A DNA stretch of 64,000 bases from Drosophila pseudoobscura (lineage: Eukaryota > Arthropoda > Insecta > Diptera > Drosophilidae), in NCBI RefSeq assembly GCF_009870125.1, contig NC_046679.1, forward strand, positions 6,324,001 to 6,388,000, written 5' to 3'. Positions within the stretch are counted from its first letter, which is position 1. Each line of letters opens with the position of its first letter. The notes beneath the pieces are model-generated. The model saw only the letters and a program-made list of their open reading frames with translations. It was not told the origin of the DNA and ran no database searches. A program made the translations under genes and the position numbers. Below are positions 36,359-48,381 of this stretch, piece by piece.

Positions 36359-38800
36359 GCAGCGAAACGTCAATGGCGCATGCGCAACAGTTTTGCCCGC
36401 TTTGGGGTTTCTGGGTCTCTGTCTCTCTGCCGCCTCGTCTCCGCTCTGCCGCTGCCGCTGCCACTGCCTCTGTTTCTGTCGTATGTTTTCGCTTGCGGTT
36501 TCTTTCGTGTAATTGTGACGCAATTTTCGTGTGAGTTTGTTTTAGTCTCGCTCCGTCAGCCCCGTCCCCCGATCCCCCGATCCCCCCTCCCATGACACGA
36601 CTTGATATAGTACTGAAAACGAAAGCGGCAAAAAATCAGCTAAATCTGCGCTACAGATGCAGCTACGAGCATAGCTGTTTCTGCCGTGTGCAATGTGCAT
36701 TACCTTCAAGTGGCTGGCGGCTGGTGGCTGGGGGCTGGCTATCCGACGACTGACTTCCAGTTAGTTGCAATTCGCACGCGCCTAAGCACAGTTCGCTTCC
36801 GACAAAGAAATACAGCAAAAATATAGAGGAAACTTTACGGTATAAATGTGGCAATTAATTAATAAAGTTGGGCTTCAATTGGAGCGTTACCAGTTTAAGG
36901 TGGGGGGAGTGTACGCGGGTGGGTCTTCCTTTAGTTGGGGTTTCGTAATTGTTTGCTAACTGCTGCGCTTCATTGACTTTTGGCCAAAACAATGGCCGAA
37001 ACGTGGCTTTCTGTGGTTGTTCTCCTGCTCTCTGTGTATTTTCGGTTCTCGGTTCGCGGTTCCCGCGCATTGATGCAACTCCGCATCGCAACGGACCTGC
37101 TGCGGTTGCCCACTCAGCCGGGGCCGGAGTCCACAACTGTTGGTGGTTTGGAATGGTCTTTTTGGGCGCAACTTTAATTAATTTGTGCGGCTTTGAAAAA
37201 TAATTAAATCAGTTTCTTAATTGCCCTTAACTTTCGGGGGAAGCTGGAAAGTTGAGAACAAAACGAAAAAAATAATTAAAATAAAAACAAAAATCCATGC
37301 ATAATACATAATTGAATAATGGCCAGACACAAGTATCAATCGCTTTTAATTGCTGCAACAGCTTATTTTCGATTTATTGTTTAATAATTTATTGAACGTT
37401 TCTTTTTTTGTGCGCTCACTTCACGCCGTCGACGTCATAGCCGATTTCATGGCCAATGTCAGTAAGAAGTGAAGTGAAGTGCGCTCAACAAGTTTGTTGT
37501 ATCTGTATCCGCGTGCGTAGATAGAGAGAGCAAAAACAAAAAAAAAACCAGATACATCACAGCCGGAGATACTTAGATACTTGAACGCAGCGCTGAAAGA
37601 GTTTCGAGTGTACGAATAATCAATTTGAGACTGATGAGAATCTTCTCAACAGATAGCCCAACGACGACGACGACCCGGAGACTGACGCACTGAGGAGACT
37701 GGCAACGACAGTGTCGAATGACTAGACGAAAGAATCTGGTTTGCGAAGGCGCTACCAGGTGCAAATAGAACTCGTACTGTCTGTAGATTGCTTCTGGGTC
37801 TCGTTATCGCCTTCGACTGACGACGACAACGACAATGACGGGGCTTGTATGTTTTCGATGAGATACGGATACAACAGCTGCGTCTGCTGCCTCATTATCG
37901 ACTTCTACATACATGCACATGAAATGTGGTTCCCATTTTCCCTGCATTTCTCCCATTTTGCCAGACATTGAGCTTCGGTTGCTGGTTGCGGGTTGCGGGT
38001 TGCCGGTCTGCCCCAGGGTTTTAATTGATTTTCTGTAGTTTGTTCAAGTTTTCAAGAAACCCCTTTTTTCTAATGTTTGGCCTGCGGGAACTGCGAAACT
38101 TTTGATTTATGTGAGCAAATTTCGAGCACTTCGGGCCGCCCACGGTGGCGTATGCGTAATTACGGCCTTTTGGGTGGCAAAAGTTTGTCGGGCCAGCTCT
38201 GGTAGCAGTTTTGCTAATTAATTGCGCTTCGGCGCAGCTGCCGAAAGGTGAAAGAATTGCCCACAGAAAGGTGCAAATGATACAAGTGGTTGCCCCATCA
38301 GACACACACTAGCACACACACACCCACGCATGTGTAATATATACAAGTGTGTGCGCGCCTGTGTACGTGATGGGAATGTCAAAAGCAGGATGAGGCCTCG
38401 AACCGATGACACGCCCACTCAGCAAGGGAAATAAAACAGTTTGGCACCATTTTTCACAGGCAAAACTAAGCACGAGACGTTGTGGCATACCCTCCCCTCT
38501 CTCTTTCTCTCTCTACGAGTATGTGTGTGTCTGTGCAGGTAATTAGATGTGTGACTGTGTGTGTGAGTGTGAGTTGTCTGTCAAACGCCTCAAGTGTTGA
38601 AAATTGGCCAAATTTATGTCGGCCCAAACAGTGTTATGTCTGGCCTCTCGGCAGTGCGGTGCGGTGCGGTGCGATGCGGTGCGTGTGTGCCGAGACATAA
38701 ATTGCATGAAATGCCACAGACGTGTGCGACCTTGAGAGATTCTGGATTTAATTCAAGCCAACTTCTCCGTTTATTCGCAGTTGAAACTTGAACGACAAGG

Positions 38801-41800
38801 ATGCTCCAATTGTGCACCATCTACGCCTGCGCCAACGGAACGCTGGGCCTGAACTTGAGTCGTGCCCCCTGGGACCCGTATCCATGGGTCAGCGGGGTGC
38901 AGGAGAAATCAAATGCGGCGCGCGGCGGTGTCCGCCTTGGCGATACTCTGCTGGAGCTGAATGGAGTGGACATACTCGGCCTGCGGATCAGTGAGCTGGC
39001 CAATCGCCTGGCAGAGCACTGGCAGAGTGGGGCCGAGTGTGTGACCATGATGGTGTGGCGCCAGCAGGCGGCCCTCACATCGTCCGAGGATGCCGAGGAG
39101 GCATCCCATGCTGTGGTGAGTCGAAACCGCGCTGCCACTTGCCGCACAATTGGCATGGCCTCCCGAAACCCATGCAGATGCCTCAAGTGCTGTCAGCCTG
39201 TACTTGTAGCTGATTTGCCGATGGTTAAATGGGGCATTGTCATACACGAATGTGCCGCAAAGTGGCTAGGTACTGTACTGTACTGCTAATGCTTGTTGCC
39301 GCTGCTGTTGTTCACGTGCCACTGAGCGTTACGTAATGCTGATTGGCTTAATGACTGCTGGCTCTGTCTTAGCAATTAGTCGCTACAGCCTGGTCTACTT
39401 AGCCATTACCCCAGAGTGCTTGCCTCAGAAGAGCACCAATCATTCGATTCTGCTTTTAAAAATGCATCTACCGTACATGTATCCTTGACTTACTTTGGGT
39501 TATCCAATCGAATGCTATTCATTTATGCTGAATGCTGAATGGGCCACATGTAAAATATATTACAAGGCCCCAGCCCGGAGGTGTCCTGCCATTGCCTTGG
39601 GGCTTTGCCATGGGCGTGTCCGTCTGTCTGTCTGTATGTCTGTGTTTGCTGTTTGTCTGTTGCCGACCGAGAAGCTGTTTATTTTATTAAATTCAATTGA
39701 ATTGAAATAATGCAATTTTGTTCTTGACACATCATGTGTACTTTATTACAATTCAATTGACCCAAATGTCCTCAAAGGGGTGGACCCTGTCGGACAGTCG
39801 AAAATTGCTGCCACACAGACACATTTCTGGCATACCTGGTGCACGTGGAACGTCCATTTCAATCAAGGCTGAAGGCTATGCATCTGCATCAAATCGAGTC
39901 TCCGTGTGTCTGTGTGTCCGTTAAACAGATTAAACTCGACCATGGATGGATGTATGTATCTCTCGGATGTAACATGCATCCTGTCGGTGGCAGTATAATC
40001 ATTTTATTGAATCACAATAATGCAGTGCTTTGCTCGTTTTGATAATTGCATGCAAATCCGTCCAAATGGATGCATTCAATACCATTAAAGGCATTCCTCG
40101 GACTCATTTGATTGCAATTCTCTCAACCTTGAAGCCAAAACACTAAAATTAACCAAAGTTTTCCCCTCGCTTTGTGTCTTTGCAGCAGCATGGAATTAAT
40201 CAACAATCGCTGCAAAAGTTTGCAACATGCCTTCAACATATTTCCCAATTACTGGAGTGTCCTGTGTGCCTTGAGGTAAGTGGGTGAGGTGCGGGTGCGG
40301 GTGAGTGGCATTGCCACGAAAAGGCCAATCCAGACCGTCGTTGCATGTGCGTTGCATATCGATGAGGTCGCCCCTGTGGCCCGTGCATCGACAACAGCTC
40401 GGGCTTTAGTTTTAGTTCGTCATTATCTAAACTCAACTCGACGGAACTCTCTCAAAACTTACGTAGTTGCCAGTTGCCGCTTGTTTGCCTTTGAGAGGCT
40501 CTCCGCTGCTGTTACTGCTAGTCCTGATCCTAGTCCCAATCCCAGTGCCAATCCCAGTGGCAGTCGCAGTGGCAGTGGCAGTGCCGGTCTCCCAGTCTCC
40601 CAGTCCCCTTCCGGTACTGCGTTGATTTTGCTGCGCAAGTTTGTTGCTAATCACTTGACTGTATATAAAGTTTGCAACGTTGGGCTGCTGCCAGTGATTG
40701 CTGCCCTCTTGACTCTTGGCCCCTAACCACTCTCACCACTCTCTCTCTCTCTCTCTCGCTCCCTCTGTCAAGCAGGTATGTATATATACCGTGCCGGCAT
40801 TGTTTACTCAATTACTCAAACGACGCACCACACCAGAGCCGAGCCTCAGCCACCTCCACCCCCACCTCCAGCTTCATTCATGTCGTCATGTTGGCAGTTA
40901 ATGGCCGTCGGTTATGTTCTGGCCAAGTGTTTTTATATGAGCTATGAGCACACTGGCTGAGTGTACTACGATATTAATCAGATATTTGCCAGCTTAACTT
41001 ATGCTTTTCCTTGTTGGAAAGTCCTTCTTCCAGTTTAAAAGGTTCGGTAAGGGTATTCTTGCCATCGATTCTAGCTCGTATTTACCTCTTGTTTTTGTAT
41101 ATTTTTTTCTTCGTCCCACATTGAAGTAGATTTTTGATAAATGTTTGCTCTGGCATGTGATTTGATTAGTTTGGCAAAATACATATGTACAAGCGAGTAT
41201 ATGCACGACAAAGTGATTGATTATGTCGTTTAAAAATCAAATATTGACGATTAGGCAGATGTGTGCGCACACATATACATATATATATATATATAGGTAT
41301 ATGTATATGTATGTATATAGGTATAGCGTAGAAAGTCAGTGTGCCTAATCGTGTCATTCGCCCGCGGGTCCACCCTCCTTCTGGGTGCTCCTGATTCTGT
41401 CCTGATTCTGCTGCGCCCCAGAGCTCGTTGTGCATTTAAATTGAAGCTGCTGGCGAGTGTCCGGCTTTAAATTTATTTATGCCCAGCTTGTCAGCAAAAA
41501 CATAAATTTAATTAATTAGACAAGATAAAGAGTGTCCAGACCTGCAGCCCCCGCTCCGCTTGCCTCTAGCCTCTAGCCTCTTGCCTCCTGCCACTGGCCC
41601 GTGCAGGCGGCCATTTAAAATGTAAAGTTATTTTCAAATGAAATTCTCGCTTGCAGCACATCTCCGTGTGGCAGTGTCACTGTCCGTGTGCTTGTGTGTC
41701 TGTGTGTGTGTGTGTGGCTATAAATTAAGCATGTGCAGGAGACCCGGACCGGACTGAAAGGACATATCGCTCCCAGCCTCCTCGTACCCTCCCTGCCCCC

Positions 41801-44800
41801 CAGAAATAGCCACGCTGCAACGCCTTCAAAGTGGGGCAGCCAGCTAGAGAGCCGCCACAGAGCTGTCTGGGACTCGAACTCCACTTGCAGCTGCACTGAA
41901 TAATTTGTTTATTAACCCAAAATCAGTTTATTCTGGGATACACCTCCCCATCGCCTCTATCTCCTATCTTCTATCTCTATCATCTCTGGGATATCCCCAT
42001 GCTCCCTCTCCGGCCTGCGGCTTAGTTGCTGGAGAGTCCTTTAGATTTGGCAATTATTACTGAAGCACGAAGCTGGCATTATACGAGTTTTGTATTATGG
42101 GCTACTCTAGTGCGAGTATATCCACTATATAGTGCCACACTCGTATTCCTTATGCATGCATGTGCATGTGCATGCGTGTCTGAGCGTGTTTGGGTTCTAT
42201 TTATGTATGCAAAAACACACACAAGTCCATTAAGTTATTAAGGGATTTTGTTTTGCTTGATTTTCAATACTAGTGCATTCTGTTCTCGATTCCCTTCAAA
42301 AGATAATCGCTGGCATTAGTCCTTCCCTTGCCGTTGGCATGCTCCTGGCGGTCGGATAAGGCAGGTCGGATTTGGCATTGGGTTTCCCTTGTTTGACATT
42401 AAATCGGGCATGAAACTGTTTTTGTTTCATTTAAATATGCATAAATTTGCAGTTCATTTAATTTTCATAAATTTCAAAAGCAAACACAGCCCAGTCCTGG
42501 AAATTCAAGGAATTGGCTTTCAACATCAAAAGATGATTAACTTACACTCGGCTTTCAACCAAAGCCTCCCAGGCTTTTCTTGAATTAAGTAAACGAGTAA
42601 ATTGGGAAAAATGCATTGCCTTTTGAGATTTTATTAAGTTTCATCTCCCACTTGTGTGAAAGAAACACACAATCGTTGGATTGTTGTTCGAGTAACTTCT
42701 TGACATGGGATCTCTATGTACTTTTCACTAGAAACGCCTTTTGCACGCAGGTGCCATCAGGCACCTCAAAGCTTAAAGCTGCTTTGGGATTTGAAAGGGT
42801 TTAAAGTCGAATTTAATTGGTCTTGGTATTTTTATACCCGATACTCAAAATGAGTATTGGAGGTATATTAGATTTGTGGTGAAAATAGATGTGTGTCCAT
42901 TTCCAAAAGGAATCGTTTCCGACCCCATAAAGTATATATATTCTTGATCAGCATCAATAGCCGAGTCGATCGAGCCCTGTCTGTCTGTCCGTCCCTATCA
43001 GCGCCTAGTGCTCCAAGACTACAAGAGCTAGAGCAAGGACATTTTATATTCGGACTTCTGTGATATGTCACTGTTACAAGTATATTTCAAAACTTTGCCC
43101 CGCCTACTTTCGCCCCCACAAAGGTCGAAAATCTGGTGCAGATACGAGAAAAAAGAAAACGCAGGATTGTAGAGGATGACTATATCTTCTAGAGTGCAAA
43201 ATCGGACACAGATAGTGTAATTCTATAGCCAGAATCAAGAAAACAATTTCATTCTTTCTCGCTCTGTCTCTCTCTAACACACAGGTTTCATGGTCGGTTT
43301 TGCCAATTGCAAAATCTGAGTTCTAGGATCTCAGAACCTATAAGAGCCAGAGCAACCAAATTTGGTATCCACACCCCTGTGATATCGGACCCTGACCGTT
43401 TCCTGTCAAAATTTCGCCACACCCCCTTCCGCCCCCACAAAGGACGAAGATCTGGGGCATCCCCAAATCTCAGAGACTATTAAGGCTAGAGTAACCAAAT
43501 TTGGTATCCGCACTTCTGTTAGATCTCACTATAAAACGTATATCTCAGAATTTCGCCCAACCCCCTTCCCCTTGTCGCGTCATTTAATATTCGCGGCGTC
43601 TGCCGGAGGAGAGCCATACTGACTAAGAATCGGGTATAAATGTAGAGTTGCGGTCTCCACAGCAACTCACAACGTTCCCCCTCGTTCTACATACTATCTA
43701 CATACATACCAAGTTCACTCTACATGAGGTATACATGCATTCTACACACTAAAAGTGCTGCATACCTTCAGGCTGACCTATAAAAAGGTAGCAAAAGTTG
43801 AGCATAAATTTGATTAAAAATACCAACAACTATCCAAAATGAACAATCACTCAGTCAGTGCAAACAATTTTTATATGCTCTCGTTTCCGCATTCAAACCA
43901 ATGGCCGGACGGCGATACAGCGAATGCTTCAATTCCGATTCCGATTCCATTTCCACTTCCATTTCCAGCAATATTTGCTTTGCTTAGATCATTTAATTGA
44001 TTTCCATCACTAATTGGAGTCTTTGTTTATGTATGGAAGGGTATTAAAATAGAAAGCTTTTGCTTATAGCCATTTAAGCCAATTTCAAACAATCAAAAAC
44101 GAACAGAATTAAAAACTATTCCGCACACGTACAGCTCTTGAAAATGCTTGTAGTTGTGTAGTCTTATTTTGTATTTGTATTTGTTTCCGGTTTTATTTAA
44201 TAAAATACTGGCAGGGTATGTGGTTTTTGTAGCAAGAATATCAGCCTAGTGTTCCCATATTAAGGGAAGTGTCCAAAGGCCCTTGTTTATTTTTGAGAGT
44301 TTTCCCAGATCCATCTTAAATTTTAGAGCTCAGCAAAAAGGCAAGGAGACATCGAATAGTCCATTCGACAGAGATGTAACCTTCCGGCTTCTGTCTCTGT
44401 TTTTAGTTTAAATTGCAAACGAATCGCTTTACATTTGTAATACTTGCAAAGCAGTTTGGCCAAATCGGTGAGAGCAAAAAAGTATGGAAAGCTTCAGACC
44501 AGAAATTGTTTCTTTATTCAGCCAAATTTATGTTTGGCTGCATATTTACAACAGTTTTTGCCCCCCGAACACAGACGCACACGTGTCTTCCCCCCTTTTA
44601 TGGCGGGGCAGAGACAAAAAGCATCATACAAATTTCAATACATATTCTTCAGTCTGTCAGTCGATCCGATTTTCCGCTTTCCGTTTTTCTTCCATTTTTT
44701 GTTATATATGTTTGTACGTATATTTTTGTTCTCTGTTGTTTTGCAGTGTTTTTCAGTTTTGTGAGGCGATGCCAGGGCCAGCTTGAAATGCGCAAAAGTA

Positions 44801-47800
44801 TTTTTGTGCGCATCAAAAACTCGTTCATACAGTTGTATTATTTTAAATCCGCTTGCAATATTTTCAATTTGATTTTCAATTTAAATGGAAAGCTTTCTGC
44901 GCACAGCATACCCAAAATAATACATTTTGCATGCCAATGCGAGAAAGGAAAAACAGGAGCCGGAGCCTCAATAAGGAGAAGGAGAACCATGTTTCGGTGA
45001 ATTCCGATTGATGCCCTGCCCCGACAGAGCAATAATCAAATTTAGTTTCATTTTTGAGCATTATGTTACATATGACGTTGACTAGAATTGCTTTTTCCTC
45101 AAAATCCCATTCGCATTACAATCAAGAAGCAATCAGAGAGTGCTTCCTTTGAGTGTGCTCACTATCCATGATAGTTATAATTAAATGAAATAAACCACAT
45201 CCCCCCCAACACACACACATACTCCCCCTCCATTGTATAATTATGTATATATTTTCACAAAGATTTTCCTTTCTTTTTTTTTTCTTTTTTGATTTATTCT
45301 CACTTTGCGGCTGCACTTCCTTTGACTTCGGTTTTCACCCCTTCCTGCCTCGGGCCAACAACCAACAAAAATCAGGTCATCAAACCACCTGGATGGCAGT
45401 GCTGCAACGGACACGTGCTCTGCAATAATTGCCGCAGCCGGTCCGTGAAGTGTCCGGTGTGTCGTGTGCCACTGGGGCCCAGGGGCCGCTGCCTGCTGTC
45501 GGATAAATTATTCACCCTGCTGGCGGAGAACTTTCCCTGCGATGGCGGTGAGTGCAACCAACATTTACTTACTTGTATTTATAACTTTTATCTATTTAAT
45601 CGTGGCAAAACGATACCCAAATTAGCGTCGTCATTAGGCGACATCTGTCTGGGTCGGGGGTCTGGGATCCTCCGCCCACCATATCAAAAGATATATCATC
45701 CAGCTGTCATTTACTTTGTGCCAAAAACTTTTGAGTAGCGCCAAGTGTCAATGTTTCACTTAAATCTCGGCCGAAGGAGACAGAGTGGGAGAGAGAGAGA
45801 GAGAGTCTTGAAAGCAAATGAAAGGAAAATGTGAGCCAAGTCAAGAGTGCTTGAAATTGAGCGCAATGGCTCATCTTTTCGCTGTTGTTCTTCTTCTTTT
45901 TATAGCATAATTATGTAACATAAATTGCTAAAGTTTTTCACGCTTTATGCCGTTGCCGTTGCCGTTGCCGTTGCCATACTGTTGGCATTGCGTTACATAT
46001 TCCTGTTGTTTCCGCTGTTCTTTCGCTTAAAGTTTGGACGCCGCCCTCGTTGCCATTTTCAATCTGTGTCCGCGTCCGCCTCCGCGTCCGCGTCCGCCCA
46101 ACTCAACTTCAAGTGAAGTTTACAGCGTAGGTAACAAGCGGCAACAAGAACAAACATGAACGAATTTTCCGCCGTTGTCTGCATTTGCTTTTACTTGTTG
46201 GTCTTCAGTTTTTTTGTTGTTGTCTTTTTTTTACCAACTTCCTGTGCGTTTTTGTAAGGGCTGTACACGGTACTAGAAGAGTGCGTGGGTTTATTATATC
46301 CGAAATACAGGAAGTAATACCAAGTAAATAATTATTTAAATTTTGCAGATACAGAAGATATGGATACGAGATATGGATTTGGCTTACAAAAGTCGCTTCT
46401 GCCCCCAAGAGGGCCAGAAGGATGGCTACCTGATTAGCGGGTATCTTACAGTCGAAATCATATCTATAGCAGTCCCTAGCAGACTTCTTTTCTTGTTTCC
46501 TTTTGTTTAGCTTAGTCTCTGCTTAGTACGTTTTTATTGCTTCTACATTAAGTGTGCATTCTTTATGTTTTTGCTGAGATTTCCCCCACTCCCCACTCGC
46601 CTCCCCCCTCCTCTTGCTCCGTTCATATTTATATAAAGATGGAGAAATTTATTTACTTTTTTTTCTATTTTCATTTGCCACTTAAACTTCTTGAGAGTTT
46701 CCTGGCCAGGGGGCAGGAGCTGGCGGTTCTGTAGAGTTCGTGGAAAGACCTAACGAGCGCAAAAGGACAATTCCGATTGCAGGAAAACTTGAAAATTTCA
46801 AGCCATCAACAATTGTGCGTATGGAGGGATGCAGGGAGGAGCTTACGGGGACTGACTTTGGGGCGGCCATAGATATTTATTCGTGGCAACATTTATTGCA
46901 TTTCCATTTTGGGACCTATTTTTTGTTGTCCAATTCGTTGAACTTTTTCCGTTTTTGTTGCAGGAAAACCAAAAGCCAACAAGGTGACTGCGGACCAGGA
47001 CCACGACCAGGACCCAGACCCGGACCCGGAGGGCCAGCGAAAACCGAGCAGCGTCAACAAGTGCACAAATGAATATCATAATCAACCAAAAATGGCGCTG
47101 GCCAAGTCGAACTCCGGCAAGAAGTGCGGCAAACAAATCTCCAGGCAACTGCAGCTGGACGCAGTGGCAGTTGTGGTTCTGAATGGGACAGACAGCGGAG
47201 CAGGTGGATGTGATGGGGGAGGCGACTCCCCGTTGCAGCAGCACCGGCAAATGCCAAAGGGAAATGAGGCAAATGCTCGAATTCGAAATAATGTCGCCGA
47301 CAACAACCGCAACAGCAGCCGCGACGAGAGCAGCAGCCAGGGCCAGGATGAGGACAAGAAGGTCCTGCAACGTTGCACACTGATAAAAGTGCAGCACCAG
47401 GAGACTCGTTTCAACGAGGCGGAGCAGAAGAAGCAGCTCCTCGAGCTCGAGAGCAACAATATGCTCGTTAAACCAAAGTTAAAGTTGAGCAAGAAAAGTT
47501 GGCGGCTTACAGGCAAAGATCAAGACGGATTGCGCAGTGATGAAGTTGCAAACATAAATACTGGGCAGCTCGAGGAGCAGCAGCAGGAGCAGGAGCAGGT
47601 GATGCAGTCAGCTGGCGGCGGCAAAGGCCAGCTGCTATTTCAAAATTATCATTGCCCCACTGGGAAATCATGTATCTCTAGCTGCAGCAGCAGCGCGGCG
47701 CTGAAACTTTCCCAGCCAGCGGGACAGGCCAAATTGTCAACCATCAAAGATGGGGCCAGCAGCGCAGAGGCGGCGGCCACTCCTGCGGCAGCCGAAATTG

Positions 47801-48381
47801 CAGCGGCCACCTTATCAGTGGGGAGCCATAAACAGGCGCCAGCATCTGAAGTAAATCAGGCAACGTCATCCCTAGTTTCGGGGCCGACGGGTGCGTCATC
47901 AATAAAGTCCTGCGAGTGGCAGCTCCTGAGGCATCTCAGCAGCGAGCACCGCCTGGCCGTGCTGCAGTCCTACGGCACGTTCGGGGAGCGGCTGCACGTC
48001 CAGCTGCCGTCCCAGCAGGCGGTGGCATGCCTCAGTCTGAGCGAGGATGTCAGCCCGGGCCACGAGAATGTCAGAGTGCACACATTTTTCCTGGCTGTCA
48101 TACCGATCGGCACAGGGCAGGGGCATGCCGTCTTCCTCTGGCACCTGGACCGGCCACAGGAGGAGCCACAGCCCCACTTTGAGACTGTCATCGAGACACA
48201 GTGCGGGCGTGTCAAGTGGTTCGGACCTGCCCAGTCACTCAGACGCAGTTGGCCGGAGATTGCTGCATCTGCCCATTTCCTCACCTGCCCCAGCCTGGAG
48301 GAGAACGCCTGCGCAGCCTTTGATATCACAGTGAAAGCAAAATCCTTCCGGAGTCGCCAGACTTCTTGCCAGAATCCTTAA
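38801..48381 (+). CDS. PDZ domain plus SIAH-type RING protein with SIAH-like C-terminus, copy 2
   Basis: Four coding exons, 38801-39115, 40186-40275, 45376-45547 and 46964-48381, join in frame to about 664 residues. Acceptor TTATTCGCAG ending at 38780 leaves 20 bp of leader before the ATG. The PDZ domain (about residues 10-92) is in one exon and shares WDPYPW and LNGVDILGL with copy 1. The SIAH-type RING (about 130-164; CPVC, CCNGHVLC, CPVC) is cut by intron 2 after CPVCLE. Residues 200-510 are low-complexity with Asp-Pro, Gln and Ser runs. Residues 511-660 look like a diverged SIAH substrate-binding (TRAF-like) domain, with FFLAVIPIG matching the FFAIVQLIG strand of SIAH and GRVKWFGPAQSL the following part. 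Predicted role: RING E3 ligase with PDZ-mediated recruitment (inference). Confidence 0.85.
40276..45375 (+). other. Intron 2 of PDZ-RING copy 2 (5.1 kb)
   Basis: GT-AG intron (GTAAGT to AAAAATCAG) that splits the RING domain. It contains a (CT)n run at about 40737-40757, an (AT)n run near 41275-41297, the transposon at 42832-43639 and long AT-rich stretches. The 195-codon open frame at 44413-45000 is Phe/Cys-rich and non-protein-like and I treat it as chance. Confidence 0.75.
42832..43639. mobile_element. Non-autonomous transposon with short terminal inverted repeats and internal tandem modules
   Basis: Ends form a perfect 11-bp inverted repeat: TTATACCCGAT at 42832-42842 and ATCGGGTATAA at 43629-43639. 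Inside are three degraded copies of a module beginning near 43013, 43325 and 43465, each with a TAxAAGAGCTAGAGCA-like start and a CACTTCTGTGATAT-like middle; the first two continue to a CGCCCCCACAAAGG-like end. The left part has the AGTATATATATTCTTGATCA and CTGTCTGTCTGTCCGTCC strings typical of abundant short Drosophila elements. No ORF is present. I think of the DINE-1/Helitron or SGM/ISY-like obscura families but cannot assign one. It lies in an intron and should not disturb the coding exons. Confidence 0.7.
46430..46510. mobile_element. Degenerate transposon terminus in intron 3 of PDZ-RING copy 2
   Basis: Contains GCGGGTATCTTACAGTCGA, then CTATAGCAGTCC, then CTTCTTTTCTTGTTT. This is the same order of motifs as at 3430-3485 and similar to 20445-20475. 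No coding capacity. Confidence 0.4.

Larger units (their letters stand above)
33169..38800. other. Divergent intergenic region between the two PDZ-RING genes (about 5.6 kb)
   Basis: No coding exon is supported. The region must hold promoters for both paralogues. Visible features are a candidate leader exon for the left gene, tandem initiator matches at 35120-35133, a hairpin-like transposon relic near 36190-36208 (TACCCTCTACAAGGGTA), a (GA)13 run at 36327-36352, and a good acceptor (TTATTCGCAG, ending 38780) 20 bp before the ATG of the right gene. That acceptor implies at least one upstream non-coding exon. Confidence 0.5.

Noticed and set aside
44413..45000. 195-codon open frame in intron 2 of PDZ-RING copy 2
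   Set aside because: Phe/Cys/Ile-rich translation of T-rich intron sequence, no motif, no ATG at its beginning.
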